Shown: positions 1-5,320 of the stretch, piece after piece
Position numbering within the stretch: position 1 is the first letter of the stretch
How the letters are laid out: every line of letters starts with the position of its first letter
Origin: an uncultured Clostridia bacterium
Lineage (GTDB): Bacteria > Bacillota_A > Clostridia > Peptostreptococcales > Anaerovoracaceae
Length of the DNA stretch: 7,968 nucleotides
Assembly: GCA_946645735.1 (NCBI GenBank)
Contig: CAMPCK010000036.1
Coordinates: forward strand, 1 to 7,968
Direction: 5' to 3'
Made by a program: the position numbers and the translations under genes
Notes under the pieces: generated by a model
What the model was told of the DNA's origin: nothing
Databases searched by the model: none
Seen by the model: only the letters and a program-made list of their open reading frames with translations

Positions 1-230
1 TTCATCTCAATTACAGCTTCCGTATAGTATCCGTTCTTCATACTCCTCAGAAGATCGTTGGGTGTGGATGTATACCTGTATACGCTGTTGTTTACCTTGT
101 AGCCAAGAGCAATGAGCATAATAACCAGGATGATTGCCAGAGCTATGAGGATAGTTCTGAAGAGTCCGTCTCCAAGACGCATGCCGGCTGCAGTGCCGGT
201 CTTATTGTTTCTCTTAGTTTTCTTCTTCAT
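1..230 (-). CDS. single-pass membrane protein, partial (C-terminus outside window)
   Basis: The first 76 residues are visible. They begin MKKKTKRNNK, a very basic cytoplasmic tail, followed by one hydrophobic helix at about residues 24-44 and then the exported part, which starts near KVNNSVYRYT. The gene is not recognised. The start at 230 is supported by a GGAGG ribosome binding site six bases upstream (237-241), inside the end of the preceding gene, whose stop lies 17 nt beyond this start, so translation is probably coupled. The segment after the helix (TPNDLLRSMKNGYYTEAV) loosely resembles the post-helix segments of the two upstream zinc-ribbon proteins (DELMEERNYDGVY, DELFEAKKYDEL). It may therefore be a third member of the same exported-tail family that has lost the zinc ribbon. 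Function unknown; the gene call itself is secure, the kinship is inference. Confidence 0.8.
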   Translation of the reverse strand, partial: MKKKTKRNNKTGTAAGMRLGDGLFRTILIALAIILVIMLIALGYKVNNSVYRYTSTPNDLLRSMKNGYYTEAVIEM

Positions 231-969
231 ATCTGTCCTCCAGCATAACATTTATCCTAGACTCGCTCATGGTTCTCATGCCCTTAGCTTCATCAAGGCT
301 GATTCCGAAATATCCTGAAACCATGACTTCCATGCGGTCCCTTAAGGCCTCCATGTATTCCATGCGTTCCCCTGTATAAGCCTCTTCATTATACTCATTT
401 ACTTCCATACTTTCGTATATTCTGAATATATTGGTTGATGCTTGTTCTATGAGTTCAGCTTCAGTATAGTATCTGTATTTTTCAGAATCGTGCTTTTTGG
501 CCTGAAGCGAAAGGAGATTATCATAGAACATCTTATAGTTAGTGGATGTTTCATAGACAGCGTCGTATTTTCTTAAGGAGCTGCTGTAGGTCAGACGGTT
601 CCTGTTCATATATGCATAGACACCGTCGTAGTTCCTCTCTTCCATGAGCTCATCTATTCTGGCAGAATGAAGGTCTGCCTGGCTTGCGACCTTTCTCTCC
701 TCCTGCCACCATCTGATATCATCAGCCTTGGCAATCATGAAAGCGGTGAGAGCAATCAGGGCAACCAGAACCGCAAGGATCGTTATCCTTACCGTATGGC
801 GGTTGAATCTCGAGGACTGCTCCAGCACGTCCTTCTTGGTCTCCCTGTAGTCTTTTTCGAAGCGGTCCATCTCCTTCTGATGTTTGACAGCATAGGGATT
901 GGGCTCCCCGCAGTAGGGACAGAACCTGTCTTCAATATTTAGGTTATTTCCGCAGTGTTGACATTTCAT
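214..969 (-). CDS. zinc-ribbon single-pass membrane protein, 251 aa
   Basis: The N-terminus carries a short zinc ribbon, C3-x2-C6 and C17-x2-C20 (FCPYCGEPNP), followed by a charged linker at about 28-58, one membrane helix at about 61-81, and an exported region of about 170 residues rich in Tyr, Glu and Arg that looks all-helical. The positive linker before the helix puts the ribbon in the cytoplasm. The ATG overlaps the stop of the upstream gene by one base (TGATG at 971-967), with a GGGGGA ribosome site inside that gene. The ribbon, the NP after it, the linker and the motif DELMEERNYDGV after the helix line up with the 160-aa neighbour (DELFEAKKYDEL), so the two look like paralogues. Clostridia commonly encode zinc-ribbon membrane proteins of unknown role. 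No catalytic motif is visible; a sensor or scaffold role is only a guess. Confidence 0.88.
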   Translation of the reverse strand: MKCQHCGNNLNIEDRFCPYCGEPNPYAVKHQKEMDRFEKDYRETKKDVLEQSSRFNRHTVRITILAVLVALIALTAFMIAKADDIRWWQEERKVASQADLHSARIDELMEERNYDGVYAYMNRNRLTYSSSLRKYDAVYETSTNYKMFYDNLLSLQAKKHDSEKYRYYTEAELIEQASTNIFRIYESMEVNEYNEEAYTGERMEYMEALRDRMEVMVSGYFGISLDEAKGMRTMSESRINVMLEDRYEEEN

Positions 970-1451
970 CAGTCATTCCCCCAAAGATCTTCAGCTATAT
1001 CCATAAACTCATCGTAGTGCTCCCAGTTCCAGACATCGTGGTTTTCGCCGTCATCAGCTATGCGCTGCATGAGTTCATCATATTTTTTGGCTTCAAAAAG
1101 CTCGTCGTATTCCGCAAAGGTGTCGTGCTCCCATGCAAGCTCAGCGGCATAGTCATCGTAATCATCTCCCCATAGGCGGTTGTCCATATAGATAAAGAAA
1201 CCTACGATCAAAGCGATTATAACTCCGATTATTACCACAGTCTTTGCTGCAGACTTTGCTCCTTTTTTGATTTCAGCCTTATATTCGTCCTGAGCCTCTT
1301 CATCAACGTTATCCAGTTCCTTGCGGGTCCCTTCCAGGTCTCTTAAGAACTTGGCTTCGGCACCCATGGGATTGATGTATCCACAGTAGGGACAGCTGGC
1401 CTCTCTTGCATCAAAATGTGCGCCGCAGTTAGGGCATTCTATTTCTTTCAT
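969..1451 (-). CDS. zinc-ribbon single-pass membrane protein, 160 aa, acidic exported tail
   Basis: A zinc ribbon opens the protein: C6-x2-C9 and C20-x2-C23 (CPNCG, CPYCGYINP). A highly charged, probably coiled-coil linker follows at about 33-68, then a membrane helix at about 70-88, then a strongly acidic tail of some 70 residues. The tail repeats a YDE[LF] pattern at Y115, Y124 and Y146 and is rich in Trp, Asp and Glu. The start is fixed by AGGAG five bases before the ATG and by an extended -10 promoter 36 bases upstream, so this is the first gene of the three-gene set running to the window start. Its stop overlaps the next start (TGATG). Same architecture as the 251-aa neighbour with a shorter exported part. 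Function unknown. Confidence 0.88.
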   Translation of the reverse strand: MKEIECPNCGAHFDAREASCPYCGYINPMGAEAKFLRDLEGTRKELDNVDEEAQDEYKAEIKKGAKSAAKTVVIIGVIIALIVGFFIYMDNRLWGDDYDDYAAELAWEHDTFAEYDELFEAKKYDELMQRIADDGENHDVWNWEHYDEFMDIAEDLWGND

Positions 1452-1486
1452 TTTAACTCCTGATGCTTCAAAATCTTACATCTGTA

Positions 1487-1495
1487 ATTATATCA
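1487..1495 (-). promoter_or_regulatory. extended -10 promoter of the zinc-ribbon gene set
   Basis: On the minus strand the sequence reads TGATATAAT, a perfect TATAAT (1492-1487) with the TG of an extended -10. Initiation is expected near 1480, giving a leader of about 29 nt before the ATG at 1451. No TTGACA-like -35 sits 16-18 bp upstream. It lies in the 83-bp gap after the aldo/keto reductase gene, where no convincing terminator is visible, so some read-through from that gene is also likely. Confidence 0.7.
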
Positions 1496-1534
1496 CAAAA
1501 GGTTATAGATTCATCGGTAATCATAAAAATTCTT

Positions 1535-2728
1535 TTATTTTCTGTGGGTCACAAACTTCCTGGCCGCGTACATGACAGGTCTGAGATAAGCAGGACGAAG
1601 CTCCCTGTCAGCCTTTTTAAGTTCATCTATAATATTTATGTGCTGAGGGCAGTGCACCTCACACTTTCCGCATGCTATACACTGAGAAGCGAATCCCGGT
1701 TCAGCTCTTAAGCACATATTCTGGAAAAAGGATCTCAGGCCCGAATATTTTCCCTGAGTGTGGATAAGGTTATAGTGGTGGAAGTTTCCGGGAATATCAA
1801 CCCCTCTGGGGCAAGGCATACAGTAGCGGCAGCCTGTGCAGCCCACCTTTTCCTTGGATTTAAGGATATTTCGTATTTCAGATATGAGTCCCTGCTCCTC
1901 TTCACACAGGCATCCCGGTTCTGATTCGGATGCGATCCTCACGTTCTCCTCAACCATTTCAAGGGAGTTCATTCCTGAAAGGACACAGGTGACGCCCGGC
2001 TGGTCCCAGAGCCATTTCAGTCCCAGTTCCGCAGAGGAAAGGCTGTGACCTGATTCCCTGTTATACTTATCTATAAGGGCCATGGCATCTTTAGGAAGAT
2101 TTACGAGCTTTCCACCTCTCAAGGGCTCCATGATGATTACGGGAATCCCCTTCTCACAGGCTGCATCCAGCCCTCTTCTTCCCGCCTGGGAAGTCTCATC
2201 CATATAGTTATACTGGATCTGCACGAAGTCCCAGTCATAACTGTCCAGGAGTTTAATGAACATATCCGAATCTCCGTGATAGGAGAAGCCGATGTTTCTA
2301 ATGGAGCCGTCAGCCTTATGCCTGCTGATCCAGTCCTCTATTCCCAGATCCTTCAGTTTTTCCCACTCTTCAAGATCCGTAAACATGTGCATGAGATAGT
2401 AATCCACATAATCGGTTCTGAGCCTTGAAAGCTCTTCACTGAAAGTCCTGTCGATGGCCTTCATGGATCTCATGAGGTACTGAGGAAGCTTGGTTGCAAT
2501 ATATACCTTGTCCCTTATCCCGTTATTTTCAAATATCTTTCCTACTATTTCTTCCGATCCGGGATAGATATATGCCGTATCAAAATAGTTTACTCCTTCT
2601 TCCACGGCTTTAAGCACTTCTTTTTCAGCTTTATCGTAATCTATGCCGCTTCCCTTACGGGTGAATCTCATGCAGCCGTATCCCAGTACAGAGACCGGAT
2701 TTCCACTTTTGTCATTTCTGTATTTCAT
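1535..2728 (-). CDS. aldo/keto reductase with C-terminal two-cluster ferredoxin domain (COG1453-like)
   Basis: Residues 1 to about 285 form an aldo/keto reductase barrel with the full catalytic tetrad: D50 and Y55 in FDTAYIYPGSEE, K80 in ATK, and H114 in YYLMHMF. The substrate-loop end QPGVTCVLSGM is also typical. Residues from about 295 carry eight cysteines in two [4Fe-4S]-type groups: C297, C300, C303, C306 (CTGCRYCMPCP) and C350, C353, C356, C360 (CIACGKCEVHCP). This fusion is a known family in anaerobes, probably a NAD(P)H- or ferredoxin-linked oxidoreductase; its substrate is undefined. Length (397 aa) and motifs are intact. The start at 2728 has GGAG six bases upstream. It lies 15 bp after the ybaK-type gene, so it is probably the last gene of a three-gene operon. 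Cytoplasmic. Confidence 0.93.
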   Translation of the reverse strand: MKYRNDKSGNPVSVLGYGCMRFTRKGSGIDYDKAEKEVLKAVEEGVNYFDTAYIYPGSEEIVGKIFENNGIRDKVYIATKLPQYLMRSMKAIDRTFSEELSRLRTDYVDYYLMHMFTDLEEWEKLKDLGIEDWISRHKADGSIRNIGFSYHGDSDMFIKLLDSYDWDFVQIQYNYMDETSQAGRRGLDAACEKGIPVIIMEPLRGGKLVNLPKDAMALIDKYNRESGHSLSSAELGLKWLWDQPGVTCVLSGMNSLEMVEENVRIASESEPGCLCEEEQGLISEIRNILKSKEKVGCTGCRYCMPCPRGVDIPGNFHHYNLIHTQGKYSGLRSFFQNMCLRAEPGFASQCIACGKCEVHCPQHINIIDELKKADRELRPAYLRPVMYAARKFVTHRK

Positions 2729-2743
2729 AGTTTTCTCCGCGCA

Positions 2744-3229
2744 TCAGGTTCGGATAATCAGGTCGGCCGGAATGATCTTTACGGCTTTCATCAGGTCTTC
2801 CGGGCTCAGTTCTATCTGATATCCCACTTTACCTGCACTGACAAAGATGTGCTCCTTTCCCTCTGCTGTCATATGTATGAATGTAGGAAATACCTTTTTC
2901 ATTCCGACAGGTGAACATCCTCCGTGGACGTATCCTGTAAGGGGAAGCAGTTCCTTCTGCTTTATCATGGCAATGGACTTCTCCCCTGCAGCGGATGCAG
3001 CTTTCTTGAGATCGAGCTCCTCAGCCACGGGGATGACAAATACGTAATATGCTCCGGTCTTTCCTCTTGTCACGAGAGTCTTGAATACGCATTCCGGCTC
3101 TTCTCCGAGAATGGCTGCGATCTCTTCTCCGGTCTTCGTGGGATCCGGTTCATAGGAATGGCTTGTATATTCTATCTTCATGCTGTCAAGGACACGCATG
3201 ACGTTGGTTTTTTCGTTTTTCTGCTTCAT
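2744..3229 (-). CDS. ybaK: Cys-tRNA(Pro)/Cys-tRNA(Cys) deacylase, YbaK family
   Basis: The 161-aa protein matches the YbaK (EbsC-like) branch of the trans-editing deacylases, which hydrolyse cysteine mischarged on tRNA(Pro) made by prolyl-tRNA synthetase. Visible family landmarks are K50 in CVFKTLV, the position of the essential lysine; VFVIPV at 63-68; the loop TGYVHGGCSPVGMKK (98-112); and SAGKVGYQIELSPEDL near the C-terminus (131-146). Length is normal. The ATG at 3229 lies one base after the stop of the metalloprotease-like gene (TGATATG), with AGGAAG inside that gene as ribosome site, so the two are translationally coupled. The aldo/keto reductase follows after 15 bp. The family call is strong; the exact tRNA substrate is inferred from the family. 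Confidence 0.92.
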   Translation of the reverse strand: MKQKNEKTNVMRVLDSMKIEYTSHSYEPDPTKTGEEIAAILGEEPECVFKTLVTRGKTGAYYVFVIPVAEELDLKKAASAAGEKSIAMIKQKELLPLTGYVHGGCSPVGMKKVFPTFIHMTAEGKEHIFVSAGKVGYQIELSPEDLMKAVKIIPADLIIRT

Positions 3230-3230
3230 A

Positions 3231-3881
3231 TCAGTAGTTCTCTTCCTTGAATTTTCTTAAGTCTTCTTTGCAGAACCTGCAAAGGCAATCCGCAGGATCC
3301 TCTTCCAGAGCGTGCTCTATCAGAACCTTCAAAGTAGGCGACTGCCTCATGGTGCATCCGGGACAGGTGCAGTGCATGCCGTATTTTGATTCTGTGTTGG
3401 GGCGCTTAGGGTCAGCTGCACATTTATGGACGTGACCCAGTTCATGCCGAAGAGTCCTGGTTATTACGGCCTGCTTCACATCATCCTCAAGATCCCGGAA
3501 CCTTGCCATACTCTGGACGGATACTCCTCCGCCGACACGGGCAGCTCCGAAGCACCAGGTCTTCTTGAGATAGAGATCCTTTGAGGTAAACAAAAAAATG
3601 GCGCCCTTCAGTTGTTTTTTCTTTAAAATATCCTGAAGCTTCCCGAGAATGTCTGAGGCACTTAACTGGCCCTTCAGGTTCTTATGGGCCCTGGCTATGA
3701 TCTCATCCCCTGAAGACAGGGACTCCTCCCGGGAACCGCTTTCGCTGAAAAGGAAATGACAGCCATATACAGGCGCCGTGTCCTCCATCGCTTTTTTGAG
3801 CATGGCTTTTTCGGCCTCTGTAAGGCTGCTGTCCGAAAATACATATACCGTAAATTTGTCTTTCAGTTCATTTATATTCAT
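3231..3881 (-). CDS. archaemetzincin-like zinc metalloprotease homologue, 216 aa
   Basis: The sequence HELGH (146-150) is a metzincin-type zinc-binding HExxH. H170-C171-x4-C176-x-M178 and C201-x2-C204 follow, which is the order of the archaemetzincin signature HExxHxxGxxH-C-x4-C-x-M-x17-CxxC. The stretch FGAARVGGGVSVQSMARFRDL (111-131) before it also fits the family, where a short Gly-rich strand and an SxxRF segment precede the active site. Two departures are visible: 19 residues separate H150 from H170 instead of five, and 22 rather than 17 separate M178 from the CxxC. No signal peptide or membrane helix, so cytoplasmic. The first gene of the operon, with AAGG before ATG at 3881 and a promoter at 3939-3947. 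Archaemetzincin substrates are poorly known; proteolytic activity is inferred. Confidence 0.8.
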   Translation of the reverse strand: MNINELKDKFTVYVFSDSSLTEAEKAMLKKAMEDTAPVYGCHFLFSESGSREESLSSGDEIIARAHKNLKGQLSASDILGKLQDILKKKQLKGAIFLFTSKDLYLKKTWCFGAARVGGGVSVQSMARFRDLEDDVKQAVITRTLRHELGHVHKCAADPKRPNTESKYGMHCTCPGCTMRQSPTLKVLIEHALEEDPADCLCRFCKEDLRKFKEENY

Positions 3882-3901
3882 AAAACCTTATCTTTTAACA
3901 T

Positions 3902-3911
3902 GCCATATGGC
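3902..3911. repeat. 10-bp perfect palindrome GCCATATGGC
   Basis: This perfect inverted repeat lies between the two divergent genes, about 20 bp downstream of the predicted leftward start point and 20 bp upstream of the rightward -10. Its position would suit an operator acting on both promoters, but the arms are short and no second copy was noticed in the window. Confidence 0.3.
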
Positions 3912-3927
3912 TGTGTCGCCTGTTTTG

Positions 3928-3936
3928 TGTTATAAT
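3928..3936 (+). promoter_or_regulatory. extended -10 promoter of the 430-aa protein gene
   Basis: TGTTATAAT on the plus strand is a perfect TATAAT (3931-3936) with an extended -10 TG. The start is expected near 3943, giving a leader of about 39 nt to the ATG at 3982. The hexamer 17 bp upstream, TGGCTG, is a poor -35. It overlaps the leftward promoter, so one polymerase should block the other. Confidence 0.7.
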
Positions 3937-3938
3937 CA

Positions 3939-3947
3939 ATTATATCA
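3939..3947 (-). promoter_or_regulatory. extended -10 promoter of the metalloprotease-ybaK-reductase operon
   Basis: The minus strand reads TGATATAAT, with the -10 hexamer at 3944-3939 and its TG at 3947-3946. Initiation is expected near 3932, about 50 nt before the ATG at 3881. No -35 at 16-18 bp. It is the mirror image of the rightward promoter: the two -10 boxes are separated by only two bases. Confidence 0.7.
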
Positions 3948-3981
3948 TAGCATTTCAAAAACAGAAAGGTGTCAATATATC

Positions 3982-5274
3982 ATGAAAGGGAATAAAAACA
4001 CAGGATACAAAAGTCATTGGATAGTATTCTCCTTCATAACAATCGCTCTTATAGTACTAACGGTCATAGGAGGTATCGGTGACGCCGCCGAATACCGCGA
4101 GAACCTGGATCTGGCAGGAGTAAAACAGGCCCTTAACGGTTCCACTCTCGTGGTCATTCTCGCCGGCATCACTCTCATCATATCGGTAATCTATCTCTTC
4201 TCATCCTGGAGGGCCAGACGCCACTTAAGAAAAGAACTGACGGCCATGGCCATGAGAGCCAAAGAAGCACAGGCAAGAGGCGAGGACTACACCATCGAAG
4301 CTCCTCCCATAGGCCGCCGCGTAGGCTCAGCTCTTTCAAAGGGCCTGGATGCAGTTACCAAAATACTCATCCTCCTCTTCGTGCTCGCCCTTATAGTAAT
4401 AGGCGGGCTAAGCAGCATCAAGGAAAACGAGTACAGAAACAGACCCGTATTCAGTCTTATCGATCAGGTGGAGATCTCCCAGGCCGTAACAGGTTATGAC
4501 AGCCTCGGCTATATAGACCCCGATCTGGTGGAATATGGCATTCCCGATGACATAACCGAAATCCTTGAGACGGGCAAGAATTACAAGAAGTCAAAAGACT
4601 ATTCAGATCAGCAGAAGCTTTGGGATAAAGTAAAAGAAGATATCAGCTTTGAGATAAGTCCCGACACATCGGATATAGGCGTTCTTTCAAACGGCGATAC
4701 GGTTACCGTCAAAGCCAGCCTTGAAGGATATGATCTTCCGGAACTTCAGAGGGATCTCGGCATTAAACTCACTGGCCTCGGTGAAACAAAAGAGTTCACC
4801 GTTGACGGCCTTCCTCACAAATTCGATTCAGCGAATCAGGCCCTTAAGGAGAAATCCTCTTTCATAGGCCTTGCAGCAAACAGGGTGCGCCTCAAGGCAA
4901 ACGAGAACTGTGATGACTTCAAGGGCTCCTACTACTCCAACTATCAGCTCCAGGGCGTTTACCTCTGTAAGCCTGATGAAAGACCGGGATACAATCCGGA
5001 TGCCCTTCTCGTTGTGGCGACCTACGACCGTCAGGCGGGTACGGAATTTGCTGCCAAGGATACCGTGATCCTCTATGCATATCCCTTCGACAGCAATATT
5101 GAAGATACAGATATCGACAGTGAATTCGTCTCCGCAGGAGAAAGCGACGTGAGAGTCATCACAGAGCTTCATACCTATAAAACTCCGGAGCAGTTCATTG
5201 AGTCCTTCAAATCCGGAAGATATCTTTCACCAACCGCAGGCTATACTCTTGAGAAAATAGATTTTACAGAATAA
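3982..5274 (+). CDS. three-helix membrane protein with large exported region carrying an NGD/TVxGL module, 430 aa
   Basis: The reading frame is open from 3778, but the ATG at 3982 is chosen because it lies after the promoter, has AAAGGTG at 3965-3971, and the upstream part overlaps the divergent metalloprotease gene. Membrane helices lie at about 13-33, 54-74 and 125-146, with a charged cytoplasmic loop (about 76-123) between the second and third; residues 147-430 should be outside the cell. The exported part contains VEISQAVTGYDSLGY (163-177), then LSNGDTVTVKASLE (235-248) and KEFTVDGL (270-277). That order is familiar from exported modules of Firmicute zinc-ribbon proteins, though no ribbon is present here. 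The only two cysteines, C310 and C329, are both exported and could form a disulfide. Function unknown; a cell-surface binding or signalling role is inferred. Confidence 0.88.
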   Translation: MKGNKNTGYKSHWIVFSFITIALIVLTVIGGIGDAAEYRENLDLAGVKQALNGSTLVVILAGITLIISVIYLFSSWRARRHLRKELTAMAMRAKEAQARGEDYTIEAPPIGRRVGSALSKGLDAVTKILILLFVLALIVIGGLSSIKENEYRNRPVFSLIDQVEISQAVTGYDSLGYIDPDLVEYGIPDDITEILETGKNYKKSKDYSDQQKLWDKVKEDISFEISPDTSDIGVLSNGDTVTVKASLEGYDLPELQRDLGIKLTGLGETKEFTVDGLPHKFDSANQALKEKSSFIGLAANRVRLKANENCDDFKGSYYSNYQLQGVYLCKPDERPGYNPDALLVVATYDRQAGTEFAAKDTVILYAYPFDSNIEDTDIDSEFVSAGESDVRVITELHTYKTPEQFIESFKSGRYLSPTAGYTLEKIDFTE

Positions 5275-5283
5275 TGGCACTTC

Positions 5284-5314
5284 AAAAGGCCGGGCTTAAG
5301 CACCGGCCTTTTTT
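5284..5314. terminator. bidirectional Rho-independent terminator between convergent genes
   Basis: A 10-bp perfect stem AAAAGGCCGG / CCGGCCTTTT (5284-5293 with 5303-5312) with a 9-base loop is followed by a T run ending at 5314 on the plus strand. On the minus strand the same stem ends in TTTT. It begins 9 bp after the 430-aa gene and 6 bp beyond the deacetylase stop, so it probably ends both transcripts; the plus direction should be the stronger. Confidence 0.9.
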
Positions 5315-5320
5315 GATTGT

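Noticed and set aside
1523..1538. ATAAAA/TTTTAT hairpin at the end of the aldo/keto reductase gene as a terminator
   Set aside because: Only six A-T pairs, no G-C pairs, and it overlaps the stop codon; too weak to call.
3970..3975. Perfect TTGACA on the minus strand as -35 of the leftward promoter
   Set aside because: It is 25 bp from the TATAAT, far beyond the usual 16-18 bp.
3778..3981. N-terminal extension of the 430-aa protein to the first possible ATG
   Set aside because: It overlaps the divergent metalloprotease-like gene on the other strand, lies upstream of the predicted start of transcription, and a ribosome site precedes the ATG at 3982.
4828..5172. Leftward 114-codon open frame inside the 430-aa gene
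   Set aside because: No ribosome site or family likeness; a shadow of the coding frame on the plus strand.
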